Assembly: GCF_001931485.1 (NCBI RefSeq)
Contig: NZ_MSDV01000062.1
Location: 1-64,000, forward strand
Direction: 5' to 3'
From: Burkholderia sp. SRS-W-2-2016
GTDB lineage: Bacteria > Pseudomonadota > Gammaproteobacteria > Burkholderiales > Burkholderiaceae
Length of the DNA stretch: 64,000 bases
The notes below the pieces were generated by a model, which was not told the origin of the DNA, did no database searches, and was given only the letters and a program-made list of their open reading frames with translations. The translations under genes were made by a program, and so were the position numbers. Positions 43,863 through 52,605 of the stretch are shown here, one piece after another. Position 1 is the stretch's first letter. Each line of letters opens with the position of its first letter.

Positions 43863-44696
43863 ATGGCATCCAGCAAAACGTTGCTCATCACCGGCGTCAG
43901 CAGCGGCTTCGGTCGCGCGCTCGCACAGGAAGCGCTGGCGGTGGGGCACAAGGTCGTCGGTACCGTGAGAAGTGCCCAGGCAAAGCGTGAATTCGAGGCC
44001 CTGTCCGCGACTGCCGCTTCCGCAGTCGTGCTCGACGTAACCGACTTCGACGCGATCGACGGCGTGGTGGCGAAAATCGAGGCTGACGCCGGACCGCTCG
44101 ATGTACTCGTCAACAATGCGGGCTACGGCCACGAGGGCATCATGGAGGAATCACCGCTGTCGGATATGCGCCGGCAGTTCGATGTGAATGTATTTGGTGC
44201 GGTCGCGATGATGAAGGCCGTTCTGCCATTCATGCGTGAGCGCCGCCGCGGCCACATTCTGAATATCACATCGATGGGCGGCTATATCACGATGCCTGGC
44301 ATCGCTTACTACTGCGGCAGCAAGTTTGCGTTGGAGGGGATCTCCGAGGCGCTTGGCAAAGAGGTCAAGCCGTTCGGTATTGCGGTGACGGCCGTGGCGC
44401 CGGGCTCATTTCGCACTGACTGGGCAGGTCGGTCGATGGCGCGCACCCCGCGCTCGATTCCGGATTACGACGGTATTTTTAATCCGATCCGCCAGGCGCG
44501 CGAGGAAAAAAGCGGCAAGCAATTGGGCGATCCGAGGAAAGCGGCGCGCGCAATGCTGGCCGCCATTGCGGCGGAATCTCCGCCCGCGCATCTTTTGCTC
44601 GGTAGTGATGCACTCGGGCTCGTTCGAAACAAGTTATCGGTATTGAACGAGGAAATCAGTACGTGGGAGGAGATCACTGTTTCTACGGACGGCTGA
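43863..44696 (+). CDS. Short-chain dehydrogenase/reductase
   Basis: A 277-residue classical SDR oxidoreductase with the cofactor motif TLLITGVSSGFGRALAQEAL (TGxxxGxG), the NNAG motif DVLVNNAGYGHEG, catalytic Ser in ILNITSMGGYI and YxxxK in YYCGSKFALEGISEAL (YCGSK). The C-terminal extension (DYDGIFNPIRQAREEKSGKQLGDP) is typical of SDRs paired with AraC regulators. The substrate is unknown. Confidence 0.9.
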   Translation: MASSKTLLITGVSSGFGRALAQEALAVGHKVVGTVRSAQAKREFEALSATAASAVVLDVTDFDAIDGVVAKIEADAGPLDVLVNNAGYGHEGIMEESPLSDMRRQFDVNVFGAVAMMKAVLPFMRERRRGHILNITSMGGYITMPGIAYYCGSKFALEGISEALGKEVKPFGIAVTAVAPGSFRTDWAGRSMARTPRSIPDYDGIFNPIRQAREEKSGKQLGDPRKAARAMLAAIAAESPPAHLLLGSDALGLVRNKLSVLNEEISTWEEITVSTDG

Positions 44697-44829
44697 GGAA
44701 CCGCCATTCACTGTCGCGTGCAGTTCATTGCATCGGGATCGACGCGACAGCAGGTGCATCACCCGCTCCAGGCATTGCTCGATCATGTGCGTAATGGATG
44801 TTGATGACCGACTGAATTCGACACGGCGA

Positions 44830-44876
44830 GCGCCGGCATGACGCCGGCGCGGTATGCGGCAGGACGCGCCGCATAC
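44830..44876. terminator. Tandem hairpins between convergent genes
   Basis: GCGCCGGC-atgac-GCCGGCGC (44830-44850) is followed by GTATGCGGC-aggacgc-GCCGCATAC (44852-44876). These are two perfect stems of 8 and 9 bases between the SDR stop (44696) and the LuxR-gene stop (44920). They probably act as a bidirectional terminator, although no U tract is present. Confidence 0.5.
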
Positions 44877-44919
44877 GCGTACGGCGCCGCTACGACAGGC
44901 CGACGCTCGCCGCGAGTCG

Positions 44920-45636
44920 TTAGTAGATGATGCCGAGCAGCACTGCCTTGACGATGGCTTGCGTCTTGTTCACCGAGTTGAGCTTCTCCATGATGTTTTG
45001 CATGTGGAAGGTAATGGTCCGCTCCGATATGGAAAGAATGGAAGCAATTTCCAGCGCGGTTTTGCCGTCAGCGGCCCATTTCAGTACTTCCTTCTCACGC
45101 GTGGTGAACGGTCCGGTGTGCGTCGAGGCCGTAGCCGCGGGTGCGTCGACCAGGCGCGAATTCACCGCGTGAGCCGCGTGCGCCAGATAGATCAGTCTGC
45201 TTTCCGTTGCGGCGAGCTCTAGCTCGGAAATGCTGTCCGCACTGCGCGACACGCTCCACATCGCGATTCGTCCGTGCTTGTCGCGGATGGGCTGGGACCA
45301 GCCGTGCGCGAGGCCGTGCGCCTTCGCTTCCTGCCAGAACGGTTCGTCCACGCATGCATCGACCGGCCATACGAGCGGCGATGTATAGATCAACGCGTAA
45401 CGGACGACCGGGTCGCGTACGAAATAATTTCCGTTCAGGTAGCGCTGTCGCCAGGACTCGGGATAGGTGTTGCGCGTAATGAACGTGGGCCGGGTCACCG
45501 GCAACGGATCGCGTGCGCCATACGCGCACATGTCAAAATCAAGCGCGCGGGCCTGGGCCGCAACGATGTCGAATATCTCATCAAAGCTTTGCGCGCGCGA
45601 CAACGTCGTCATGACGTCTTCTCTCCATGGATCCAC
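44920..45636 (-). CDS. LuxR-family quorum-sensing regulator
   Basis: A 238-residue AHL-responsive type regulator. The N-terminal autoinducer-binding domain (~1-165) shows DFDMCAYGARDPLPVTRPTFITRNTYPESWRQRYLNGNYFVRDPVVRYAL with the conserved Trp/Tyr/Asp positions. The C-terminal LuxR HTH is FTTREKEVLKWAADGKTALEIASILSISERTITFHMQNIMEKLNSVNKTQAIVKAVLLG. The GTG at 45636 has GGAG six bases upstream and gives the MDPWREDV start usual in the family. The only luxI in the window is 12 kb away at 57512-58117. Lux boxes stand before luxI and before the plus-strand biosynthetic arm, so this is the likely cognate receptor (inference). Confidence 0.88.
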   Translation of the reverse strand: MDPWREDVMTTLSRAQSFDEIFDIVAAQARALDFDMCAYGARDPLPVTRPTFITRNTYPESWRQRYLNGNYFVRDPVVRYALIYTSPLVWPVDACVDEPFWQEAKAHGLAHGWSQPIRDKHGRIAMWSVSRSADSISELELAATESRLIYLAHAAHAVNSRLVDAPAATASTHTGPFTTREKEVLKWAADGKTALEIASILSISERTITFHMQNIMEKLNSVNKTQAIVKAVLLGIIY

Positions 45637-46186
45637 AGCAGTCTCCAAATAGCGTGTAGTGTCAAACGCACGCGATCGATGACGACCAGCTCGCGTGCGT
45701 TGGCGACATGTTCGCCGCGCATGAATCAGAGAGGCTCTAGCCCGCGCGCAAAACGTTGATTTCGGAGGGCGCGGCGTGTCGATATCGAACGGCTGAATCA
45801 ATCACGGGAAAAGGCGTGAAGTACGTCGATTGTTTCCGGCGACGTGATGTACTCGGTTCCGGCCGGATGCCGTTGTGTTTATTGTTTTTGAAAGGCTCGT
45901 TGATCGTGGCGTGGCGCCCGAGTGCGTTGCGAATGCCTTCGCCGGCGCCAGGCGCGAATTTCCCGCAGGTGCGTGATGCAGTCGCGGTCCCGTTGCCCGC
46001 GTACGACGGCGACCTCGGCGTCCGCTTCGCCAAGGGCCGAGTCTCCACCGGTGCGCTCGATCGTTGTGCCGTCGCGCGTTGTCGACGGGGGCGTAGGACG
46101 AGCCGCGAGGTCTGCTTGTCGGCTAGGTGCCTCTGGTCTGACGCACGCACGCCACCGGTTTCATGCGATACGCCATCACTGCGCGC
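45637..46186. other. Gene-free spacer upstream of the luxR-type gene
   Basis: About 550 bases hold no recognisable gene. Open frames exist on both strands but encode Arg-rich, family-less sequence. The part around 45760-45900 is less GC-rich than its surroundings, as promoters often are. No CTG-N10-CAG lux box was found here. Confidence 0.4.
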
Positions 46187-46786
46187 CTAGTCGATCCATA
46201 TCGGAACGATCGACAGCGCGAGCAGGAACCCCAGCGCCGCGTTTGCAATGCGCCAATGCTGGTCGGTCCGCAGCGTGCGGCCGAGCAGCACGCCGGCCGT
46301 GCACCAGAGCACGAGGGAAAAGATCGCCGCGATGCCGAATGCGCTGCCCAGTATCACAGCGAGGTGCACCGGGTCGGGCGTCAGCGCCGCGAACGACGCG
46401 GCCGCGCCGAGCGCCATCGTCCATCCTTTCGGATTGAGCCACAGCAGCAGCGCGCCGCCGATGAAGCTGGTCGGCGTTTGCGATGCATTCGCATGACTCT
46501 TCGGCGCGCCGCTCGACGCGATTTTCCACGCGAGCCACAGCAGGTAGGCAGAGCCCAGCACTTTCATGATCAGTTGCAGCGCCGGCACCGCGTGCAGCAG
46601 CCCGGCCAGCCCGGCCGCCGTGATGGCGGCGAGCGACGCGAGGCCGAGCGCGATCCCGCCGAGCAACGGCACGCTGCGCCGGAACCCGAACTGCGTACCC
46701 GACGCCGTCGCCAGCGTGGTCGCGCCACCCGGCGTGATGGTGGCGACGATGACGAACACGATCAGGGACAACAGGGTCTCGGACAT
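46187..46786 (-). CDS. LysE-family amino acid exporter
   Basis: A 199-residue LysE/RhtB translocator with about six spans. The N-terminus SETLLSLIVFVIVATITPGGATTLATASGTQFGFRRSVPLLGGIALGLASLAAI carries the family TPGP-like motif (here TPGG). The later LGSAYLLWLAWKIASSG and LLLWLNPKGWTMALGAAASF are typical. It exports amino acids or analogues. It is divergent from a LysR regulator with a palindrome between them. It lies 2.6 kb from the halogenase cluster, and exporters of this family accompany toxic amino acid pathways such as that for AMB, but the link here is only suggestive. Confidence 0.9.
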   Translation of the reverse strand: MSETLLSLIVFVIVATITPGGATTLATASGTQFGFRRSVPLLGGIALGLASLAAITAAGLAGLLHAVPALQLIMKVLGSAYLLWLAWKIASSGAPKSHANASQTPTSFIGGALLLWLNPKGWTMALGAAASFAALTPDPVHLAVILGSAFGIAAIFSLVLWCTAGVLLGRTLRTDQHWRIANAALGFLLALSIVPIWID

Positions 46787-46902
46787 GGCTGGACAACCTC
46801 GTATGAAAAGCGTGGGGCGGCTTGGGAATCCGTCTGGGCACGAATTGGATCGGCTACTGGACAAACTCTAAAAGTCTTTCGCAGGCTAGGGTATGGAATG
46901 TT

Positions 46903-46930
46903 TATAATGGCCCTATTAGCGTTGCTAATA
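46903..46930 (+). promoter_or_regulatory. LysR promoter with palindromic operator
   Basis: An exact TATAAT (46903-46908) is followed by TATTAGC-gtt-GCTAATA (46914-46930), a 7-base perfect inverted repeat, 14 bases before the LysR ATG. The position suggests autorepression and control of the divergent exporter. Confidence 0.6.
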
Positions 46931-46943
46931 CCCAATTCTCCCC

Positions 46944-47849
46944 ATGCCCCGTAATCTCGATACGAGCCTGTTGCGCACATTCGTCACCGTTTCGCGTCGT
47001 TCGACCATGACGGCCGCGGCGCAGGCGCTGCATTTGACCCAGGGCGCGATCAGCCAGCAGATCAAACGGCTCGAGGAATGCTTTGGCCAGCGGCTGTTCG
47101 ACCGCTCGCAGGGGCGCCTGAAACTCACTGCCGCGGGAGAACGCTTGCTCGAACGGGCCGAGCAACTGGTGCGGCTCAACGACCGCATCTGGACCGACAT
47201 GAGCAGGCCGATGTTTGCCGGCGTCCTGCGCGTCGGCGCGCCGTCCGATCTGGTCGGCGCCTATCTCGCCGGCATTTTCAAGGCGTTTACCCAGCGCTAC
47301 CCGCACGTCGAGATCGTGCTTGTCAACCTTGCGTCGGTCGACCTGTCGGCCGCGCTGCTCGATGGACGAGTTGACATCGCGGTGATCGAGCAGCTGGCGA
47401 GCGAGCCCGGCGGGGAGTGCCTGCGCGTCGAGCCGCTCGCGTGGGTCGGCGCGGTCGGCGGCACCGCTTATCTGAAGCGGCCGCTGGCGGTGTCGATTGT
47501 CAGCAACGCGTGCGTGTTCCGCCCGGCATTGTTCGACGCGTTGACGCAGCACGAGATCGCGTGGCGAACGGTGTTCGAGAACGGCGACATCGAGGCGACA
47601 AAAGCGACCGTCCGGATGGACATGGCGGTGACCGCATGGCTCGCGTCGACGGTTCCCGCCGATCTGCAGATGCTGCGATCGATGCAGGGGTTGCCCACGT
47701 TGCCGGATTTCGCCGTGACCTTGCATCTGCCTCCATCCGGAACGACGCCGCTTGTCGACGAAATGGCGAATTTCATTCGCAACGGTTTTCGCGACGCGCC
47801 GTCAGTCGGCGCCGGCATGTTGTCCGGTACGACCGATCGCGCGGCCTGA
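46944..47849 (+). CDS. LysR-family regulator (of the LysE exporter)
   Basis: A 301-residue LysR protein. The N-terminus is NLDTSLLRTFVTVSRRSTMTAAAQALHLTQGAISQQIKRLEECFGQRLFDRSQGRLKLTAAGERLL and the effector domain reads AGVLRVGAPSDLVGAYLAGIFKAFTQRYPHVEIVLV. It is divergent from the LysE gene, an arrangement like ArgP/LysG with LysE, so an amino acid is the likely inducer. The start has little Shine-Dalgarno signal, and its promoter runs through the palindrome described at 46903-46930. Confidence 0.88.
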   Translation: MPRNLDTSLLRTFVTVSRRSTMTAAAQALHLTQGAISQQIKRLEECFGQRLFDRSQGRLKLTAAGERLLERAEQLVRLNDRIWTDMSRPMFAGVLRVGAPSDLVGAYLAGIFKAFTQRYPHVEIVLVNLASVDLSAALLDGRVDIAVIEQLASEPGGECLRVEPLAWVGAVGGTAYLKRPLAVSIVSNACVFRPALFDALTQHEIAWRTVFENGDIEATKATVRMDMAVTAWLASTVPADLQMLRSMQGLPTLPDFAVTLHLPPSGTTPLVDEMANFIRNGFRDAPSVGAGMLSGTTDRAA

Positions 47850-48060
47850 TCGCGTGCTTCCGATGCGGTCCGCTCCGGGCGCCGTTCTCCTGTAGGTCCT
47901 TCCAGTATCGTTGCGCGTGACCGCGCTATAGGATCGATGCCGAGATCCGCTCGACGGCATCGCGACGCGTGCGTGCCGTATGCGTCGCGACCGCGTTCGA
48001 CCTCAGTTCGGCTTTCTGCTGCTTCCCATTTGCGCCGCTCGATTTTTCCCAAGGCATTCC

Positions 48061-49305
48061 ATGACTATCTGGCTGCTGCAACTCGTGCTCGTGATCGCGT
48101 TCTGCAACGTCTGCGGCCGTCTTGCCGAGCGGCTTGGCCAGTGCGCGGTCGTCGGCGAAATTACGGCCGGACTCCTGCTCGGCCCGTCGCTGTTCGGCGC
48201 AGTCGCGCCGGATTTCTACGACGTACTGTTCGGCGCGAGCGCACCGTCGGGGATGGCGCAGGTCGGCGAGATCGGCCTGGTGCTGTTGATGTTTCAGCTC
48301 GGGCTGCACATGGAGTTCGGCGTCACGATGCGCGACGGCCGGTGGCGCGTCCCTGTCGCGGTCGCGATCGGTGGCTTGTGCGTGCCGGCCGCGATCGGCA
48401 TGGTCATCGCGATCGTGTCGAAGGATACGCTCGCGAGCGATGCGCCGTGGCTGCCGTATATGCTCTTCTGCGGCGTCGCGCTCGCGGTGTCGGCCGTACC
48501 CGTCATGGCTCGGATTGTCGACGATCTGAGACTCGGCGCGATGACCGGCGCGCGAAATGCCCTGTCTGCCGCGATGCTGACGGACGCGCTCGGCTGGATG
48601 TTGCTGGCGACTATCGCGTCGCTGTCGAGCGGGCCGGGCTGGGCCTTCGCGCGCATGCTCGGCAGCCTGATCGTGTATCTGGCGCTTAGCGCGGTGCTGG
48701 CGCGTCTGGTTGTCCGCCCGCTGCTCGTGCGGCTGACGCAAACGGCGCACGCGACGCGCGACAGACTGGCGGTGCTGTTCTGCTTCGTGCTCGCATCGGC
48801 GGTCGCGACGTCGCTGATCGGTTTCCATAGCGCGTTCGGCGCGCTGTCGGCAGCGCTGTTCCTGCGTCGCGTGCCGGGGTTGGAGGTGGAGTGGCGCGAG
48901 AACGTGGAGGGTTTCGTGAAGCTCGTGTTGATGCCGGTGTTCTTCGCGTACGCGGGGTTGCACGCGTCGATCGGGATGATCGGCGACGCGTCTTCATGGC
49001 TGTGGTTCGGCGTGTTTCTCGCCGGCGGGTTCGCGGGCAAGTTCGGCGGCAGCTACGTCGGTGCGCGCGTGACGGGGCTTGCGCCGCGCGACGCGATGCT
49101 GGTCGGCTCGTTGATGAATACGCGCGGATTGATGGAACTGATCGTGCTGTCGATCGGCCTGCAGATGCAGATTCTTCCGACCCGCGTCTATACGATCCTC
49201 GTCATCTTCGCGTTGGTGACGACGGCGCTGACCGCGCCGCTCGTTCGGCTCACGCTGCGCGCGCATTCGCGCCCGGTGCCGGCGATGCCCGTCGTCAGTA
49301 AGTGA
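48061..49305 (+). CDS. CPA2-type cation:proton antiporter
   Basis: A 414-residue Na+/H+ or K+/H+ exchanger-domain membrane protein with about twelve spans. Family features are RLGQCAVVGEITAGLLLGPSLFGA (TM2), AQVGEIGLVLLMFQLGLHMEF, LSAAMLTDALGWMLLA and GSLMNTRGLMELIVLSIGLQMQIL. It lacks the C-terminal TrkA-N domain found in KefB/KefC. AAGG precedes the ATG. Some CPA2 relatives accompany antibiotic clusters, but no specific tie to the adjacent cluster is seen. Confidence 0.88.
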   Translation: MTIWLLQLVLVIAFCNVCGRLAERLGQCAVVGEITAGLLLGPSLFGAVAPDFYDVLFGASAPSGMAQVGEIGLVLLMFQLGLHMEFGVTMRDGRWRVPVAVAIGGLCVPAAIGMVIAIVSKDTLASDAPWLPYMLFCGVALAVSAVPVMARIVDDLRLGAMTGARNALSAAMLTDALGWMLLATIASLSSGPGWAFARMLGSLIVYLALSAVLARLVVRPLLVRLTQTAHATRDRLAVLFCFVLASAVATSLIGFHSAFGALSAALFLRRVPGLEVEWRENVEGFVKLVLMPVFFAYAGLHASIGMIGDASSWLWFGVFLAGGFAGKFGGSYVGARVTGLAPRDAMLVGSLMNTRGLMELIVLSIGLQMQILPTRVYTILVIFALVTTALTAPLVRLTLRAHSRPVPAMPVVSK

Positions 49306-49376
49306 CGGGCCCGCGCGCACGGTGGCGCATCCCCGATGTACGCCGTGTCACGGCAACGTCGATTGCATCACTTGCG

Positions 49377-50579
49377 TCAACCGCGTGCGACGGCGTCCCA
49401 CGCACGCTTCAGACGGCGAGCCGCCTCCTCGGCGCTCTGTTCTCCTAGCATCGAGTAGGACACGCGCAACGTGTCGCACTCCGGATCGGATGCATAGAAG
49501 GCCTTGCCGGGCACGAACACGACCTTTTCGCGGATGGCCGCTTCGAGCACCTGTTCCGCCGGGATCTGCCGCGCGAAGCGGCACCACAGGAACATCCCGC
49601 CTTCAGGTTCGTTGAACGACAGCTCGTCGCCGAATGAGTCGCGCAATGCCGCCGTCAGCGCATCGCGTCGCGTGCGATAGGCGGCTCGCAGCACGTCGAT
49701 GCGGGACGCCATGCGGCCCGACGCGAGATATCGCGCGACGATGTCCTGCGTAAGCGTCGACGTGTGCAGGTCGAAAGCCTGCTTGGCGACGGCCATCGGC
49801 GGACGAAGCGCAGGGGGTGGCACGATCCAGCCGACCCGCACGCCCGGCGAGAAGACCTTCGAGAAAGTGGACAGGTAGCACACGTTGTGATTGCCGCCCG
49901 GTTGCTGCGATGCGATCGACAGCAGGCTCGGAATTGCCTCGCCGCTGAAGCGCAACTGGCCGTAGGGATCGTCCTCGATGATCGCGCAACCATGACGCTG
50001 CGCGAGTTCGACGAGCCGGACACGCTGCGGCAGCGGCATGGTGTAGCCGGTCGGATTCGCGAAATTCGGCGTCAGATAGATCGCCTTGACGCCGCCGCGC
50101 TTCAGTTCGCGCTCGAGCTGCTCGAGATCGAGCCCGTCCGGGCCGCCGCGGATGCCGTCGATCTGCGCGCCGATGAACTGGAATACCTGGAGTGCGGCGA
50201 CATAGGTCGGCCGTTCGACGAGTACGCGATCGCCCTGGTCGAACAGCACGCGTGCAACAAGATCGAGACCTTGCTGCGACCCGGATGTGATCAGCATCGA
50301 TTCCGGCGAAGCCGGTAGGCCGAGCGCGGCGGCCCACTCGCTGATCCGTTGCCGCAAGCCGGGTTCGCCTTCGGTGAGACCGTACTGGAAGAGGTCGCGG
50401 TGCTCGTTGCCCATGATGGCGCCGAGTGTGTCGTCGATGCCGTCCATGTCGAACAGATCGGAAGCGGGGATGCCGCCGGCCAGCGAGATCACGTCCGGAT
50501 TCTTGCTGAACTCCAGCAGCTCACGCACTGCGGAGGACTTGATGCCGCGCGCGCGCATGGCCAGCACGATGTCGTTCAT
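49377..50579 (-). CDS. PLP-dependent aminotransferase (2-aminoadipate/MocR-type fold)
   Basis: A 400-residue fold-type I aminotransferase. Visible are ISLAGGIPASDLFDMDGIDD, LQYGLTEGEPGLRQRISEW (here FQYGLTEG), TSGSQQGLDLVARVLFDQGDRVLVERPTY, NFANPTGYTMP, EDDPYGQLRFSGE and the PLP Lys in YLSTFSKVFSPGVRVGWIV. It lacks the N-terminal GntR HTH of true MocR regulators, so it is an enzyme. It is the last gene of the minus-strand biosynthetic arm, 131 bases after an oxygenase gene. It could supply or process the amino/keto acid precursor or product. Confidence 0.88.
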   Translation of the reverse strand: MNDIVLAMRARGIKSSAVRELLEFSKNPDVISLAGGIPASDLFDMDGIDDTLGAIMGNEHRDLFQYGLTEGEPGLRQRISEWAAALGLPASPESMLITSGSQQGLDLVARVLFDQGDRVLVERPTYVAALQVFQFIGAQIDGIRGGPDGLDLEQLERELKRGGVKAIYLTPNFANPTGYTMPLPQRVRLVELAQRHGCAIIEDDPYGQLRFSGEAIPSLLSIASQQPGGNHNVCYLSTFSKVFSPGVRVGWIVPPPALRPPMAVAKQAFDLHTSTLTQDIVARYLASGRMASRIDVLRAAYRTRRDALTAALRDSFGDELSFNEPEGGMFLWCRFARQIPAEQVLEAAIREKVVFVPGKAFYASDPECDTLRVSYSMLGEQSAEEAARRLKRAWDAVARG

Positions 50580-50710
50580 GGGGTGCCTGTTTTCGAAAAC
50601 GTCGGCGAGTTCGGCCGCCGGAAGTTAAAAAGGCCGGCAGGTTCGTCGAACCAGCCAGCGCAGGGGAAACGCGTCGCGGCGAATCGCGCGCGCAGCACGA
50701 TTGCCGTCGA

Positions 50711-51532
50711 TCAATCGAACATGCGCCAGCCGTCTTCCTGGTGGACGAGGAACAGGCCCATCGTGCGTCGCGTCGACGTACACCGTTCGATCGCATGCAG
50801 GTTCTTGCTCTGGAACAGCGTCAATTGACCGGGTTGTGGCTTCAGCACGATCTTCGCGGCCTTTTCAAGCGCTGCGATGGCACCCGTTTCACGATATTCG
50901 CCGTTCATCCGGTCCAGTGCGGCGCGGGACTCCGGTCGGTTGTTCCACATCACCATGCCTGCGTCGTTGTCGGCGCCCTGAATGGTCAGGAAGCCCCCGA
51001 GCTGCCGCGCAAACGATCGCTTCAGCGGCCAGTTCGCGACGTCGCGCCCGTAGCTCACGTCATCGCAGTGCGGCGCGAAGTTGAACGGTGCTTCGAATGG
51101 TTCGTACACGCGTCGCGTCGCGAGCAGGAACTCGACTTCGTAGTCGTGCCCGATCGTCAGCGGCTTCGCGTCCAGCGCATCGGAAAACAGGCGCACGAAT
51201 CGGGTCGTGCGCAGACCGTCGTTCACGCGACACGCGATTCCGAAGTACTCGGCCGCCTTCGAAACGAGGTTGTCCCCCTGTTCGCGCTGGAGCTGGCCGA
51301 GCGTGACCGAGGTGGCGACGATACCCGCGTGGTGCGCGTTCTTCGTAAACGGCGAGCTCGAGAAGCCTTCGTCGTCCCACCAGGCGTCGCGCTCGCCGTC
51401 GGGCACGATGTTCATGACGATCGCGTCGGCCTCATCCGCATCGAGTGCGTGAACCGCCGAGACGACGGTCATGCTCTCGGCGCGCGGAGGCGTACCGAAA
51501 CGCATGAGTTGAGCTGAGTAGGTAGTCTGCAT
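50711..51532 (-). CDS. 2-oxoglutarate/Fe(II) oxygenase, copy A
   Basis: A 273-residue non-haem iron oxygenase-like protein. The facial triad is H155-C-D157 (APHCDDVSYGR) and H246 (KNLHAIERC), and the 2-oxoglutarate-binding Arg is in STRRTMGLFLV. It is a paralogue of the protein at 52605-53426: same length, same triad positions (H246 in both) and shared ends (WWDD near residue 52, GWRMFD against QWRMFH). The ATG at 51532 follows a weak GGAGGGATC-type ribosome site. It lies 23 bases after the deacylase gene. Substrate unknown; hydroxylation, desaturation or cyclisation of the amino acid product are options. Confidence 0.8.
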   Translation of the reverse strand: MQTTYSAQLMRFGTPPRAESMTVVSAVHALDADEADAIVMNIVPDGERDAWWDDEGFSSSPFTKNAHHAGIVATSVTLGQLQREQGDNLVSKAAEYFGIACRVNDGLRTTRFVRLFSDALDAKPLTIGHDYEVEFLLATRRVYEPFEAPFNFAPHCDDVSYGRDVANWPLKRSFARQLGGFLTIQGADNDAGMVMWNNRPESRAALDRMNGEYRETGAIAALEKAAKIVLKPQPGQLTLFQSKNLHAIERCTSTRRTMGLFLVHQEDGWRMFD

Positions 51533-51555
51533 GATCCCTCCACATGTGCGGATGA

Positions 51556-52605
51556 TTAGGATTGCGGGATAAGGCAGTCGCCTTTGCCCAATTCGGACAA
51601 TGCCGGTTGCCTCAATACACGGTAAAGCTCCGCGGGCTTCGGCTCGGATTCGGATCGCCGGTACTTCGGAAACAGCAACAGGCCGCTCGTGCCGGCGACG
51701 AGCGGCGCGCCGTCTCGCGTGCCGAGGCGCTCGCCCGCGCGTATCGGCTGGAAATTGCGCAAGCCTGCATCGAGCCTGACCGCGCCGTCCGGATAGGGAA
51801 CGATGTGCGCCCACGTATAGATCGGATTCGTGCACGCATCGACCGGCGGCAGCGAAGCGCCGTGCACGAATTCGCTGACAGTGGTGATCGCATCGAGGCA
51901 AACACGTACGCCGGCGGCGATCTGATAGAGGCCGAAGCCCTTCTGGCCGAGCTCGATGCTCAGCGCGACGCCGTCGGCCCGCTGGATGAATTCGTCCGAT
52001 GTGCAGCCGCCCGCGGACGCGGCGGAAAACGGTCTGCCCCAATGCGTCACAACCGGCGTGTCCGGTGCGATCGCGTGCGCCAGTTGAAGGCTCGCCGGCT
52101 CGTAGTTGAAGACAAAGAACGGCGCTTCCGACGGCTCGATCGTCTGATGAAGATCGACGCAGAAGCGGGCGCGCATCATCATCGGCTCCATCTCGCGAGC
52201 GCGCCGATCGTCAGCCGTGTCGCGTCCGGCGCGGCCGAACGTGCGGTTCAGGTCCCGTTCGACAAAACGCGTGCCTTGCCGCGCTGCGTCGACGTTGCCG
52301 AGCAGGAAGCCGATCGACGACGGCGGCGCCAGCACGCCGGCGTCCACGTAGCGGCAAAGCGCATTGAGCACGGGCAGTCCCGCATATTCGTTGCCGTGCG
52401 TCAGCGCGATGAACAGCAGGTCGAACCGCTCCCCTTGCGTTGCGCTCGCGTGCGGCGGATGGATCACGAAGCCGAAACGCTCGACACGCTCGACGCGCGC
52501 GCGACCGATCCTGCTCGACGCCGCGAACCGTTCGAACGTCGCGATCTCGGCGTCGAGCCGGCTGCGCGCGGCATCGACGCCTGCGGTTGGCGCGATGGTC
52601 GCCAT
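51556..52605 (-). CDS. Succinylglutamate desuccinylase/aspartoacylase-family deacylase
   Basis: A 349-residue zinc-dependent amide hydrolase of the M14-like AstE/ASPA family. Zinc ligands are in ALTHGNEYAGLPVLNAL (H70, E73) and FCVDLHQTIEP (H153). VERDLNRTFG is the substrate-binding Asn-Arg motif and LSIELGQKGFG carries the catalytic-type Glu. The start overlaps the upstream oxygenase stop by one base (TGATG); an ATG at 52623 is possible. Flanked by two homologous oxygenases, it probably removes an N-acyl group from a protected amino acid intermediate (inference). Confidence 0.83.
   Translation of the reverse strand: MATIAPTAGVDAARSRLDAEIATFERFAASSRIGRARVERVERFGFVIHPPHASATQGERFDLLFIALTHGNEYAGLPVLNALCRYVDAGVLAPPSSIGFLLGNVDAARQGTRFVERDLNRTFGRAGRDTADDRRAREMEPMMMRARFCVDLHQTIEPSEAPFFVFNYEPASLQLAHAIAPDTPVVTHWGRPFSAASAGGCTSDEFIQRADGVALSIELGQKGFGLYQIAAGVRVCLDAITTVSEFVHGASLPPVDACTNPIYTWAHIVPYPDGAVRLDAGLRNFQPIRAGERLGTRDGAPLVAGTSGLLLFPKYRRSESEPKPAELYRVLRQPALSELGKGDCLIPQS

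Noticed and set aside
45756..46190. Possible small gene upstream of the LysE gene
   Set aside because: Frames on both strands give low-complexity Arg-rich sequence, with no ribosome site or family pattern.
49377..50579. MocR-type GntR/aminotransferase regulator
   Set aside because: The N-terminal DNA-binding domain is absent; the protein starts directly with the aminotransferase fold.
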